64,000 nucleotides of DNA from Oceanococcus sp. HetDA_MAG_MS8 (GCA_019192445.1 JAHCMK010000003.1:248001-312000); one strand, 5' to 3'; shown: positions 51,315 to 61,226, counted from the stretch's first letter. Program-made: numbers and translations. The notes: generated from the sequence alone by a model not told the origin.

Positions 51315-54200
51315 ATGAAGCTCACGTTATCTGCACGTGGAGCGCTTTGCCGGCGTATTGCTGCGGCTGCCTTAGGTAGCCTGGCCATCGCTCAAGCGCC
51401 CGCTTTTGCCCAAGAGGCCGGCGACGCCGTCAGCCTCGATAAAGTCGAAGTCACTGGATCGCGCATCCGCCGCTCCGACCTGGAAACCTCCAGCCCGGTG
51501 TTCACCATCGGCCGCGAAGGAATCGAACAATCTGGTGTGGCCACGCTTGGTCAGCTGCTGCAGGAAATGCCGTCTATTGCCGGCGCAGCCACCAACCCTC
51601 AGGTGAACAACGGTGGTGGTAGCGGTGCCAGCACAGTGTCGCTGCGTGGCTTGGGCAGTCAGCGCACCTTGGTGCTGCTCAACGGTCGCCGTTTGAACGC
51701 TACGCCTCAGCTGAGCGCCATTGACGTCAATGCCATTCCGGTGAACGTCATCGAGCGCGTTGAAGTGCTGAAAGATGGTGCCTCCGCCATCTACGGTTCC
51801 GACGCTATCGGCGGCGTGGTGAACTTCATCACCCGCAAGGATTTCCAAGGCACCGAACTGATGATGGGCATGGGCGAAAGCGCCCGCGGTGATGCTGGTC
51901 GTGACAATGTCTACGCAACCATGGGTGTGCCAACCAGCAACGGTATGGTGCTGATGGGGCTGACCTATGACCAGCAAGATGCTGTGTCTAGTGCAGATCG
52001 CCCCTTCTCTAGTTTCCCGCGTGCGCTGTTCAACGGTCAGGAAATTCAGTTTGGATCTTCGCGGGTGCCCAACGGCTACTACGACATTTCGCGCTCTGCG
52101 GCCCAAGCCGGTGGGGTGAACCTCGCTGACCCGAATTGTGGCGACGGTGAGCGCGTGGCTGTCACCCGCATTGAAGGCCAGGACGGTGGCGATTCTTCCG
52201 ATTACCGCTGCTTCATTGGTGGTGGCCCGGGTAACGACACCTATAACTTCCAAACCGAAAACGTGAACGTGACCCCGCAGGAACGTTTCAGCGCCTTTAT
52301 GTCGGGCAGCTGGAATCTGTTCCGCAGCGCTGGGGTGTTTTCAGATGTGGATTTCTTCGCTGATGTGATCGCTCAGAACACCACTGCGAACTTCCAGATC
52401 GCGCCAGAGCCCTTTGACGCCCGCGAGCCCTTCGCCAATGTCACTGCATCCGCAGACAGCATTTTCAACCCTTTTGGTGAAGACATCGACGACCTGCGTT
52501 TGCGTCTGCTGCGCGTGGGTAACCGTGTTGAGGAGTTCAGCACCGACAAGTTCTACGTAGCCACCGGCTTCAAAGGTGTTGTCTTCGACAACTGGTTCTT
52601 CGATGTGAACTACATTGACGGTCGCGACCGTCAGTCCACTGAAGCGTTCGGTGAGCTATTTACAACCCGCACTCAAGACGCGATTGGCCCTAGCTTCCGT
52701 GACGAAAACGGCACGCCACGCTGCGGTACACCGGATGCCATCATTGAAGACTGTGTGCCGGCTGACTTCTTCCGCGCCTTTGATCCGAACCGCGATAACC
52801 AAGCCGAAGCCTTCTCTCGCTTGGCTCCGCTGGTGAACGATCGTGCATCGACCTCGCTGAAGAGCTACAGCTTCAACATCACCGGCGATGCCATGTATTT
52901 GCCGGCTGGTGCCTTGGGCGTGGCTTTCGGTTACGAGCACCGCACCGAAGCGGCTGAAACCGTGCCTGATCCGCTGCGCGTATTTGGCCTTGTGTCCGGC
53001 AACCAGTCTGCTCCTGTGAAGGGCTCCATCAGCATTGATGAGTTCTACGCGGAAGCCAGCATTCCGCTGTTGGCTGACATGCCTTTGGCAAACTCTCTGG
53101 CCTTGAGCCTGGGCGTGCGCTACTCGGACTACAACACCTTTGGTGACACCACCAACGGTAAAGTTGGCATCGAATGGCGCCCAATTAGCAACCTGTTGGT
53201 TCGCTCGACTTACGCCGACGTGTTCCGTGCTCCGACCATTGCTGACCTCTTCGGCGGCCAGAATGACAGTGCTGAAACCTACGACGATCCATGTAACTTC
53301 GTGGAGACTCCTGAGGGCGCCGATCCGAACATCGACGCCGCCTGTCAAAACGTAGTGCGTGACGGTAGCTTCCAGCAGTCGGATAGCCAGCTGCCAGCCA
53401 CCGTGGGTTCAAACCCCAACCTGCAGCCAGAAGAAGGCGATGCTCTGACCTTGGGCTTTGTGTACAGCGCGCCCTTCGGCTTTGAGCCTCTGACCATTGA
53501 AGTGGATGCTTTCCGCTTTGAGCTGTCGAACACCATCGGCACGGTTGGTACCAACATCCGTCTGCAGCAGTGTTTCGATAACGGTCTGTTCTGCGACTCC
53601 TTCACCCGGAATGATCAGGGTCAGGTCAACTCGCTGATCGACGTTACCGACAACGTGGGCGCGCTCGAAACCCAGGGTGTAGACATTGGCTTCCGCTTCG
53701 ACTTTGGCCAAACCCAATTCGGCCGCGTGAGCTGGAACCTGGACGGCACCTACCTGCACAAGTACGACAACGAGCGTATTGAAGGCGACCCCACCACCTT
53801 GGTTGAAAACGCTGGTACCTTCACCGAAGCCTCTGCCGGAGGTGATGGGCACTTTGCCCGCTGGCGTGGTTTGTCCCAGCTGAGCTGGGGCCAGGATCAA
53901 TGGTCCGCCGCATGGTTCGCACGCTACATTGGTGCGGTTGACGAGAACCCAGGTGATTTCGGCTCTCCGAGCAACGAAAACTTCGTCACCAGCCGGGAAG
54001 TGGGTGCGCAGATCATTCACGACATCCAAGTCTCTTATGCAATGCCGAAGTACAAAACCAAGCTGAGCTTTGGTATCGACAACGTCACGGATGAGCTGGC
54101 TCCGGTGATCTACTCCGGGTTCAACGGCTCCACTGACGTTCGTACCTACGACACCATTGGGACCTTTGCCTACTTCCAGGCCAAGTTCACCTTTGAGTAA
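51315..54200 (+). CDS. TonB-dependent outer-membrane receptor
   Basis: 961 aa. Signal peptide with cleavage near AFAQE (residues 31-35). The TonB-box region and plug start at LDKVEVTGSRIRRSDLETSSPV; RGLGSQRTLVLLNGRRL and VERVEVLKDGASAIYGSDAIGGVVNFITRKDF (here IERVEVL) are plug hallmarks. The remainder is a 22-strand barrel ending in a Phe-containing strand (AYFQAKFTFE). The N-terminal style is that of large Xanthomonadales/Caulobacterales receptors for sugars or peptides; the ligand is unknown. Own promoter and terminator, no linked transporter genes. Confidence 0.93.
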   Translation: MKLTLSARGALCRRIAAAALGSLAIAQAPAFAQEAGDAVSLDKVEVTGSRIRRSDLETSSPVFTIGREGIEQSGVATLGQLLQEMPSIAGAATNPQVNNGGGSGASTVSLRGLGSQRTLVLLNGRRLNATPQLSAIDVNAIPVNVIERVEVLKDGASAIYGSDAIGGVVNFITRKDFQGTELMMGMGESARGDAGRDNVYATMGVPTSNGMVLMGLTYDQQDAVSSADRPFSSFPRALFNGQEIQFGSSRVPNGYYDISRSAAQAGGVNLADPNCGDGERVAVTRIEGQDGGDSSDYRCFIGGGPGNDTYNFQTENVNVTPQERFSAFMSGSWNLFRSAGVFSDVDFFADVIAQNTTANFQIAPEPFDAREPFANVTASADSIFNPFGEDIDDLRLRLLRVGNRVEEFSTDKFYVATGFKGVVFDNWFFDVNYIDGRDRQSTEAFGELFTTRTQDAIGPSFRDENGTPRCGTPDAIIEDCVPADFFRAFDPNRDNQAEAFSRLAPLVNDRASTSLKSYSFNITGDAMYLPAGALGVAFGYEHRTEAAETVPDPLRVFGLVSGNQSAPVKGSISIDEFYAEASIPLLADMPLANSLALSLGVRYSDYNTFGDTTNGKVGIEWRPISNLLVRSTYADVFRAPTIADLFGGQNDSAETYDDPCNFVETPEGADPNIDAACQNVVRDGSFQQSDSQLPATVGSNPNLQPEEGDALTLGFVYSAPFGFEPLTIEVDAFRFELSNTIGTVGTNIRLQQCFDNGLFCDSFTRNDQGQVNSLIDVTDNVGALETQGVDIGFRFDFGQTQFGRVSWNLDGTYLHKYDNERIEGDPTTLVENAGTFTEASAGGDGHFARWRGLSQLSWGQDQWSAAWFARYIGAVDENPGDFGSPSNENFVTSREVGAQIIHDIQVSYAMPKYKTKLSFGIDNVTDELAPVIYSGFNGSTDVRTYDTIGTFAYFQAKFTFE

Positions 54201-54251
54201 ACCTTTTGCTCTTCCTGCGTGGCGATAGCGCCACCAGGAGACAGTAGGCAA

Positions 54252-54285
54252 AGCCGCGCCTGGGCAACCAGGTGCGGCTTTTTTT
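54252..54285 (+). terminator. Rho-independent terminator after the receptor gene
   Basis: AGCCGCGCCTGG-GCAA-CCAGGTGCGGCT (12-bp stem with one G-U or mismatch and a GNRA loop, 54252-54279) followed by seven T. Confidence 0.9.
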
Positions 54286-54352
54286 ATGCGTGGGTGCAAG
54301 TGAGGTCTGCTTGCGATATCCAAGCATCATAGAGGTCTGATAGGCTCCGCCC

Positions 54353-55048
54353 ATGAACAGCTCTATTGCAGGAAACACCTCAGCCAGCTCCTGGAAGCAG
54401 GCCTTCGCTCACCGCAGCTACAGCATCTGGGAAGAAGCGGCGCATGCTATTAGCCATGGCCTGGCAGCTGTGGCCAGCGTCGTCGCCTTAACGGTGATGG
54501 TGGCCATGGCGACCTTGCATGGTGCCGTACAGCATGTGGTTGCAGTGAGTGTTTATGGTGCCAGCCTCATCTTGCTGTACACCGCCTCCACCTTGTATCA
54601 CAGCATCCCCTTGCCGCGTGCACGCAAGGTGCTCCATACCCTGGACCACGCGGCCATCTATATTTTAATTGCCGGCTCCTATACGCCCTTCGCCTTGGTG
54701 GCACTGGATGACAGTAGCCGTTGGTGGCTACTGGGGATTGTCTGGACAATGGCCACCCTCGGCGTGATTTTTAAGCTGTTTTTCACTGGCCGTTTCGACA
54801 AAGTCTCTGTAGGGCTGTATTTGGCCATGGGCTGGCTGGTGGTGTTCTTCGCTGAGCCCGTCATAGCCGCGTTATCTGCTCAAGGCGTGATGTGGTTGGC
54901 TGCGGGCGGCGTGGCCTACACCATTGGCGCAGGTTTTTATTTGTGGCGCGGGCTCAAGCACAACCACACCATTTGGCATCTTTTTGTTGTGGCCGGTAGT
55001 GTTTTGCAATTTATGGCGGTCTGGACTGACGTCATCCCGCACGGCTGA
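54353..55048 (+). CDS. trhA: TrhA / hemolysin III family membrane protein
   Basis: 231 aa with seven hydrophobic segments, PAQR-type. SIWEEAAHAISHGLAAVASVVAL with the first conserved His, YTASTLYHSIPLPRARKVLHTLDHAAIYILIAGSYTPFAL with the zinc-ligand His and Asp, and HTIWHLFVVAGSVLQFMAV at the end are the family marks. TrhA-type proteins change membrane fluidity or lipid composition; the old hemolysin label is not informative. Confidence 0.9.
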   Translation: MNSSIAGNTSASSWKQAFAHRSYSIWEEAAHAISHGLAAVASVVALTVMVAMATLHGAVQHVVAVSVYGASLILLYTASTLYHSIPLPRARKVLHTLDHAAIYILIAGSYTPFALVALDDSSRWWLLGIVWTMATLGVIFKLFFTGRFDKVSVGLYLAMGWLVVFFAEPVIAALSAQGVMWLAAGGVAYTIGAGFYLWRGLKHNHTIWHLFVVAGSVLQFMAVWTDVIPHG

Positions 55049-55093
55049 ACGCGAACCCCACCCCAACGCGCGTCGCTGAGCAACTATGAGCCG

Positions 55094-56239
55094 CTAGCGT
55101 CGACGCTTACGCCACCAAAGTGTGATGACACCGGCGGCGACGATGACCAAGAACCAGGGCCGCACATTGGTTGGCCCCTGCGGTGACCCTTGGGCCTCTT
55201 TGGCTGAGCTTGCAAGTGAAGTTAGCGACAGGGCCGTAGAGGCTTTCCGCCAACGGCGATCATCGCAGCGTAGCTGCTGACTGGGCTTGTCTCCGATTTC
55301 TATGCGTAGCGGTAGGTTGAGACCAGCAGGAAGGCGTAGTTCGTGGGCTGCATGACCGAGTTCCCAATCCAGATTGAGCTTCGCGGGCTCCGTCTGCAGT
55401 CGCCACTCACGGTCGCCGACAGCGGCAAGCCGCAATACCGGTAAGGTTGAACCCGCCTGCCATTGTCCACGCGACTTCCAAGCATCTCCTGGGTTGAGTC
55501 TGGAGGCCAGCGATACGGCCTCGAGAGTGGCTGGAGGCCGTGGTAGCCTGGCTCCCTGGATGCCATAGGGCCGTTGGACGCGGGCGGCTTTCCCACTGGG
55601 CACGCCGCTGGGAAACCAATGCATCTGGGCTTGCGTGTCTTGAGCACTTAAGGCAACCGCTAATGTCGAGGGTGTGACTTGGGTTCCCCCATCGATGTCG
55701 ATTCGCAGCAAGGTGATGGTTTCAGGGTTAGCCAGCAGCGCGGTTTGGCCTTGCGCCCGAAACGGCAAGGGCCGACTCCATTGCTGGGCGTTGGGGCTAC
55801 TCCGCAGCTGTACGCGAGATACGTCGATGTCTACTGGCAGGGTGAGGCTGATGACATCTTGGGGGTAATCCCGCAAATCCAACACCCAATCCGTCCAGGG
55901 CGGAAGGGCCTCTACGCCGGGCCCACCCTGGCGGACGAGCTTGCCACTGGCATCAAAGCGAGCCCGCAACCCGACGTTGAGCGGTACTACCGGAACTTGC
56001 ACCGTTGTGGGTGTTGCAGCCTGTTGCGGCGTGCAAATCGCAAAGGCTTGCTCACGGCCTGCGGCATCAAGGATGCGCAGCTGTTCCAGGGCTTGCATGC
56101 CTAGTGACGTATAGAGTGACTCGTTTACGCTCAGCTTAAGCCAGCTGCTGGAGTCGTCGGCCACAGCTTCCCACTGCGCCCAAGCAGAGTTTGCAAACAA
56201 CAGGCTCGCAGCTGTAGACGCGCAAGCGAGTAATCTCAT
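55094..56239 (-). CDS. DUF3999 periplasmic protein
   Basis: 381 aa. Signal peptide MRLLACASTAASLLFANSAWA, a long beta-rich periplasmic domain, then a single C-terminal helix (WFLVIVAAGVITLWW) with RKRRR as stop-transfer. The overall layout is that of DUF3999 proteins, which in many bacteria accompany a DUF2339 membrane protein; no such gene is adjacent. Starts 16 bases after priA ends, so it is cotranscribed with priA. Function unknown. Confidence 0.78.
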   Translation of the reverse strand: MRLLACASTAASLLFANSAWAQWEAVADDSSSWLKLSVNESLYTSLGMQALEQLRILDAAGREQAFAICTPQQAATPTTVQVPVVPLNVGLRARFDASGKLVRQGGPGVEALPPWTDWVLDLRDYPQDVISLTLPVDIDVSRVQLRSSPNAQQWSRPLPFRAQGQTALLANPETITLLRIDIDGGTQVTPSTLAVALSAQDTQAQMHWFPSGVPSGKAARVQRPYGIQGARLPRPPATLEAVSLASRLNPGDAWKSRGQWQAGSTLPVLRLAAVGDREWRLQTEPAKLNLDWELGHAAHELRLPAGLNLPLRIEIGDKPSQQLRCDDRRWRKASTALSLTSLASSAKEAQGSPQGPTNVRPWFLVIVAAGVITLWWRKRRR

Positions 56240-56255
56240 GGGTAACACCTCAGGG

Positions 56256-58397
56256 TTAATCCAGCGACCAAGGGTCCACATCCACACTCCAGCGGACTTT
56301 TCGCGCCCAGTTGGCATGCTCTAACTCCTCACGAATGGTTGTCAGTTCGCGGCCCAAGAGGGGGCGTTGCGGATGGCGCAGCACAATTTGCGAGCGGAAT
56401 CGCCCGCTGCGTCTAGCTAAGGCAATGGGACCCAGCATCTCGCAGCCCCACGGTCCAGCTAGGGCCTGCTGCCAATGCTGCCAAAACTGGTCCAAGCTGG
56501 CTTCCTGAGCCGCCTCGATACGAATGGCGGCAAGCTTAGAGTATGGCGGCCAGCCAATATCCTGACGTTCCTCAAGCAATAACTGGCTTAAGCGCTGGTA
56601 GCCACCCGCCAGCCAGGCTTGCAGATGGGGGTGACTGGGATTGCGCGTTTGAATCAGACACTGCGCATCCTGGGCTCGGCGCCCGGCTCTGCCCCGAACC
56701 TGGGTCAGCAGCTGTCCCAGCCGTTCAGTGGCGCGAAAGTCGGCGCTGTACAAGCCGCTATCGGCATCAATCACGGCAACCAAGGATAGATGGGGAAAAT
56801 CATGTCCCTTCGCCAGCATTTGGGTTCCTACAACGATACGCGCTTGGTTGCTATGCAGACGCTCTAAGGCATCTTCCAACGCCCCCTTACGGGTGAGACT
56901 ATCTCGATCAAAGCGAATGGCAGGAACATCCGGAAAATGCGTTTGCAGCGCCTCCATCACCCGCTGTGTCCCCCAGCCCACCGGTACTAACTCGGGATGC
57001 TCGCAGCTTGGGCAGCAGCTGGGCACGCGCTGCTGGTGGCCACAATGATGGCAGCGCAATTGGCCCGCCTGCCGGTGCCAGACCATGGCCACATCGCAGC
57101 GTCGACACTGCGGGCTCCACTGGCACTGCGGACAGTAAAGCAGCGGGGCATAGCCACGCCGGTTGAGAAACAAAAATACCTGCCCCTCGCCATCCAGGGT
57201 TTTGCGCATCTGCTGGCGGAGGATGGGTGATAAGGGCTCGCTGCTCGGCAGGCCTTGCATGTCGATCAGCCTGAGCTCTCGGCGGCCTTGAGGCCCGGCC
57301 TGTAACTCATGCTGGGTGTAGCGCCCTTGACTGACGTTGTGCAAGCTTTCTAGCGAGGGCGTCGCACTACCGAGTATGACCGGGGCTTGCTGTAACCAGC
57401 CCCGATAGACGGCGAGGTCACGACCAGAGTAGCGCAGGCCGTCTTGTTGTTTGTATGAGGCCTCATGTTCTTCGTCGACGACGACCAGGCCGAGTTGAGG
57501 CAGGGGGACGAATACGCTGGAACGCGTGCCCAGTACCAGCCCCGCCTCGCCATCACGGGCACGGAACCAGTGACGTAAACGTTCCTTAGGGCTTTGTCCC
57601 GAGTGCAACACGCTCACTGCGGCGCCTAGCCGCTGACTGATGCGCTCGACCATTTGCGGGGTGAGGGAAATTTCTGGCACCAGCATCAAGACCTGACGCC
57701 CTTGAGCAAGGATGTGCTGGGCCAGGTGCAAATACACCTCCGTTTTACCGCTCCCGGTGGCTCCCAGTAGAAGGTGGGTGGTGGGCGAGGCGGTGGTCAG
57801 AATAGCTTCGGCCACCTGTTTCTGGCCTTGACGAAGCGGTACCGGCGTAGCGGGGGAAGCCTGTGGTTGCGCCTGGTCTACGCTACGAATCCAGTCCAGC
57901 TCTTGCAGGCGAGCCAGTACGGCCGCCGGTACCGCAATGGCGCTGCGTGGTGTTGGCGCAGTCGCCTCTGCAAGCTGCTCAACGACGCTGCGCTGGCGTT
58001 GCCCGCGTACACCATCAGCACTCAACTGCGCACGGCCCTGTGCGGTTAAAACAAAGGCGCGTTCGGTCGTCGGCGCCCCACCGAAAACGCCGGGAGGTAG
58101 CGCCGTCGCTACGGTGAGCCCTAAGGGGTATTGGTAATGTTGGGCCGCAAAGCGCAACAACGCCATACTCTGCGCATCGACCAGGGGGCGCTCGCTGAGG
58201 ATGCTGTGCACGCGACGTAGGCGGTTGGCGGGGACCTGGCTATGCTCGCTGTGGCCCACCACGATGCCGTTGAGCGAGCGGCGGGCGAAGGGAACCTGCA
58301 CCGCATGGCCTAGCATCTCGCCAGGAGCATCTTCGGGGGCGAGGTAGTCGTAATAATCCGCCCCGGCGACGGGCAGGGCAATTTGCCAAATCGTCAT
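56256..58397 (-). CDS. priA: Primosomal replication-restart helicase PriA
   Basis: 713-aa superfamily 2 helicase that reloads the replisome at stalled forks. Walker A GATGSGKTEVYL, VVVDEEHEASYKQQDG (DEEH), GSATPSLES and the eight-Cys zinc region (YCPQCQWSPQCRRC, CHHCGHQQRVPSCCPSCEHP) are present. The N-terminal 3'-DNA-binding domain begins at the ATG at 58397. Standard length. Confidence 0.96.
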   Translation of the reverse strand: MTIWQIALPVAGADYYDYLAPEDAPGEMLGHAVQVPFARRSLNGIVVGHSEHSQVPANRLRRVHSILSERPLVDAQSMALLRFAAQHYQYPLGLTVATALPPGVFGGAPTTERAFVLTAQGRAQLSADGVRGQRQRSVVEQLAEATAPTPRSAIAVPAAVLARLQELDWIRSVDQAQPQASPATPVPLRQGQKQVAEAILTTASPTTHLLLGATGSGKTEVYLHLAQHILAQGRQVLMLVPEISLTPQMVERISQRLGAAVSVLHSGQSPKERLRHWFRARDGEAGLVLGTRSSVFVPLPQLGLVVVDEEHEASYKQQDGLRYSGRDLAVYRGWLQQAPVILGSATPSLESLHNVSQGRYTQHELQAGPQGRRELRLIDMQGLPSSEPLSPILRQQMRKTLDGEGQVFLFLNRRGYAPLLYCPQCQWSPQCRRCDVAMVWHRQAGQLRCHHCGHQQRVPSCCPSCEHPELVPVGWGTQRVMEALQTHFPDVPAIRFDRDSLTRKGALEDALERLHSNQARIVVGTQMLAKGHDFPHLSLVAVIDADSGLYSADFRATERLGQLLTQVRGRAGRRAQDAQCLIQTRNPSHPHLQAWLAGGYQRLSQLLLEERQDIGWPPYSKLAAIRIEAAQEASLDQFWQHWQQALAGPWGCEMLGPIALARRSGRFRSQIVLRHPQRPLLGRELTTIREELEHANWARKVRWSVDVDPWSLD

Positions 58398-58415
58398 TTA
58401 AGAGAGCTTAGGCTC

Positions 58416-58580
58416 TAGCCCGGATTATCCGTGAATCCGCGCGATGATCGCGTAGGGCATTGGATTCACACGGAATTTCGCAAGGGAGAGCATAACAGTG
58501 TCTATGGTTGACCGAGCGGAATTTCGTGTGGATTCAAGGAGCAAGCGAGGGCGTGTGGAGTTCATGAATAGTCCGGGCTA
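58416..58580. repeat. REP-like inverted-repeat element
   Basis: 165 bases between TAGCCCGGA (58416-58424) and its complement TCCGGGCTA (58572-58580). Inside, GGATTCACACGGAATTTCGC and GCGGAATTTCGTGTGGATTC form a second, longer inverted pair. TAGCCCGGAT-type ends are common in dispersed non-coding elements of proteobacteria. No transposase. Confidence 0.55.
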
Positions 58581-58605
58581 CTGCTGCATAGAGGCGCATT
58601 GTGAC

Positions 58606-59787
58606 TCATATGGCTATTCCCACTCGCCGCCGGGTGAGCAGTCTGGCCAGGGCGATCATGGCGGGTGAAAGCAATAACGACAAAGCAATAATGAGTACGG
58701 TGAGTTTGTAGGCAAAACTGCCAATGGCGCCTTCGGCGAGGCCCGCCGCCACCAACACAAAGGAGAACTCGCCAATCTGCGCGAGCATGGCGCCGGCCAC
58801 TAAGCTGTGGCCCCAGGGCTTACCCAGCCAGCGAAATGCCAAGCTGTTGATCAGCCAGTTGATGATCAGCACCAACAGGAGCAGACTCAGCACCAAGCCG
58901 GCGTTATCCCGAATGAAGGTGAGGTCGACCAGACTGCCGATGGAGACAAAGAACAAGGCGACAAAAAAGGTGCGGAAGGAATCCAGCCTGGCACCCACCC
59001 AGCGTGTCTCACGGGCCACACCGATGAGCATTCCGGCGAGAAAGGCGCCCAGGGCTGCTGAGAGGTGGAATTGGTCAGTGAGCGTGGCGAAGCCTAAGAA
59101 TATTGTCAGCGCTGCGAATACCTGCATCTCATGGTCTTGGTATAGCCGAGCGCCCAGCGGAAGGCGGATACGACGGGCCCGCGTTAGCCAGATTAAAAAT
59201 CCTAAAGTTAAGAGCAGGCCGACGCCTTGCAAGGTCATGGTGCTGTGCGAGGGCCCATCTCCGGCCAAAATGCTGACCGTGATGAGCATGGGAACGATGG
59301 CAATATCTTGGGCGAGTAGCACGCCAATGACGTCACGGCCCAGTACCGAGTCGGTTTCGCCGCGATCTTCCAAGGTGGAAAGCACCACTGCGGTGCTCGA
59401 TAAGCTCATTACAAAGGCCAGCAGCACGATACGAGGTATTGGCCAATCCCACCACCAGCCTACAAGTCCAACCAAGGCCAAGGAAATGAGAATTTGCGCC
59501 AGTGTCAGCGCAATGGTGCGGTTCCATTGGGCCAGCAATTTTCGCGGGTGCACCTTCATACCCACAAAAAACAGCAAAAGCATCACACCAATGTCACCTA
59601 AGCGGTTGAAAATCTCCGGAGACTGCAAGAGATCTAAGCCATGCGGACCACACGCAATACCCGCCAACAGATAGGCCACAACATGCGGCTGCCCGACCAA
59701 ACGCAAAACCGTTCCCGCAACCAGCAAAACAGCGCTGGCGATGAGCAAGGGCAGCAGTACCGGATCGGAATGCATGGTGACCATCAT
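58606..59787 (-). CDS. CPA2-family monovalent cation:proton antiporter (Kef-like)
   Basis: 393 aa, about twelve hydrophobic helices. VAYLLAGIACGPHGLDLL and LLLFFVGMKVHPRKL open the family; SLSSTAVVLSTLED, DVIGVLLAQDIAIVP carries the ion-site Asp, and AALGAFLAGMLIGV follows. It has no C-terminal TrkA-N domain, unlike KefB/KefC, so it is a membrane-only form. The start at 59787 is tandem with 59784; a later ATG at 59775 is possible. The 5' end overlaps that of the divergent phosphodiesterase gene. Confidence 0.88.
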   Translation of the reverse strand: MMVTMHSDPVLLPLLIASAVLLVAGTVLRLVGQPHVVAYLLAGIACGPHGLDLLQSPEIFNRLGDIGVMLLLFFVGMKVHPRKLLAQWNRTIALTLAQILISLALVGLVGWWWDWPIPRIVLLAFVMSLSSTAVVLSTLEDRGETDSVLGRDVIGVLLAQDIAIVPMLITVSILAGDGPSHSTMTLQGVGLLLTLGFLIWLTRARRIRLPLGARLYQDHEMQVFAALTIFLGFATLTDQFHLSAALGAFLAGMLIGVARETRWVGARLDSFRTFFVALFFVSIGSLVDLTFIRDNAGLVLSLLLLVLIINWLINSLAFRWLGKPWGHSLVAGAMLAQIGEFSFVLVAAGLAEGAIGSFAYKLTVLIIALSLLLSPAMIALARLLTRRRVGIAI

Positions 59788-60582
59788 CGCACATGGTTGC
59801 CCCAGATCATCGGCCATCGCGGGGCTAGCGCGATAGCTCCGGAAAATACGCGTCCGGCTTTCGAGCGTGCGCTCGCCGATGGAGCCGATGGACTGGAGTT
59901 AGATCTACAACTCACACGGGATGATGTAGTGGTGGTCTTTCATGATCACAAACTGGCTAAGCTGGGGCCGCAAACCCGGCGTATGCGGGACTACACATGG
60001 CCAGAATTGGTCTGGCGCGATGCCGGTATTTGGAAGGATGCTCGGTATAAGGGCACCTCGCTGATGACCTTGGAAGAGGTTTTGGCCAGCTGGGCGGGTA
60101 CCACCCAGTTGTTGCTGGAGATCAAAGCCCATGGTCGCAATCGTCGTGGTAGTCACGATCGGCTGCTTGCTGAGCATGTGGCGCAGCTTCTGTTGACTCT
60201 GAGCGATGAGCGCTTAGCTAAGATCAAGGTGCTGAGTTTTTCTGACGATGTGCTCACCTCGCTGAGCCAGTTTTGTCAGGCAGCGGGTCGGCCTGTGCCG
60301 CAATTGGTGCGAAATCTGGTGAACCCTTCCGAACTGCGTAAGGTCACGCGTTTGCAAATGGCTCACTACAGCGCCATGTGTGTAGATATCAATGCCTTTG
60401 GTCCAGAGGATGTCGCGCGCATCCACCGCGCAGATCTGCCTTTGTACGCCTACACCGTCGACAGTTGGCAGCAAATTCAACATGCGCGAGCCCTGAGTTG
60501 TTGTCTACTCATTGCGAACGATCCTGGTCAGGTGCGTGAACGGGTGGCCGCTCTGGCTGCAGATAAGCGGGCAACGGCCTAA
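59770..60582 (+). CDS. GlpQ-type glycerophosphodiester phosphodiesterase
   Basis: 270-aa cytoplasmic enzyme (no signal peptide, UgpQ-like). QIIGHRGASAIAPENTRPAFERALADGADGLELDLQLTRDDVVVVFHDHKL holds the catalytic His and metal-binding Glu/Asp, and LLLEIKAHG and LPLYAYTVDSWQQIQHA follow. It releases glycerol 3-phosphate from glycerophosphodiesters. The ATG at 59770 overlaps the antiporter start by up to 18 bases; a TTG at 59797 (LPQIIGHRG) would avoid this and is a fair alternative. Confidence 0.87.
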   Translation: MHGDHHRTWLPQIIGHRGASAIAPENTRPAFERALADGADGLELDLQLTRDDVVVVFHDHKLAKLGPQTRRMRDYTWPELVWRDAGIWKDARYKGTSLMTLEEVLASWAGTTQLLLEIKAHGRNRRGSHDRLLAEHVAQLLLTLSDERLAKIKVLSFSDDVLTSLSQFCQAAGRPVPQLVRNLVNPSELRKVTRLQMAHYSAMCVDINAFGPEDVARIHRADLPLYAYTVDSWQQIQHARALSCCLLIANDPGQVRERVAALAADKRATA

Positions 60583-60641
60583 AGTTGTGGGTAGCGCCGT
60601 ACTGTCGGCGCGTTGAGGAACAACAATTCGGGAGACAAATA

Positions 60642-61226
60642 ATGAATAGACTCGGTGTACTTGCGACAGCGGCAGTTGCTTCTGCTGCGTGGGCAGCCCC
60701 TGCATGGTCCGCTAGCGACATGCCTCGCGCCTCTTTAGCGGGGTATGTGGTTCAGCAGGAGTTGGAATTCGGCCCTGGTGAGGTAGATGACACGGGCTTT
60801 GGTATCAAAGGCTGGGGTAGTTTGGGGCCCAACTTTTTTGCCCATTTTGAGTATCAGGATATCGGTGGCGATATCGACTCAAGCCAGTACCGTGTCGGCG
60901 GTGGCTACTGGGCGCCCTTAGGTGCCGGCCAGGGCTTTTGGCTGAGCGGTGAGTATGTGGACTATGACGGTCTTGACGGATTGGGCGTCCATTTGGGTGG
61001 CCATTCGCAGCTTTCCGAGGCGGTCGGGGTTTACGGTTCCTTGGGCTTTCTGGACCTGGAGGACGAGGACAACGGCGGCTTCGAAGACGACGGGCTGGAG
61101 TTGCTACTGGGCGCTGAAGTCGCCCTGGTTCCGGGTATGAGTCTGTTTGCGGAATTCCGAAATTTTGATGGTGATGTGGTTACCATTCAGGATCTGCACC
61201 TGGGATTGAACTACTACTTCTATTGA
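60642..61226 (+). CDS. Small outer-membrane beta-barrel protein
   Basis: 194 aa. Signal peptide MNRLGVLATAAVASAAWAAPAWSAS, then eight or so amphipathic strands (AGYVVQQELEFGPG, GFGIKGWGSLGPNFFAHFEYQDIGG, YRVGGGYWAPLG ...) and a C-terminal LNYYFY aromatic closure. Very acidic loops (DLEDEDNGGFEDDGLE). Resembles OmpA-type or porin-like 8-strand barrels with no cargo clue. GGGAGA lies six bases upstream of the ATG at 60642. Confidence 0.8.
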   Translation: MNRLGVLATAAVASAAWAAPAWSASDMPRASLAGYVVQQELEFGPGEVDDTGFGIKGWGSLGPNFFAHFEYQDIGGDIDSSQYRVGGGYWAPLGAGQGFWLSGEYVDYDGLDGLGVHLGGHSQLSEAVGVYGSLGFLDLEDEDNGGFEDDGLELLLGAEVALVPGMSLFAEFRNFDGDVVTIQDLHLGLNYYFY

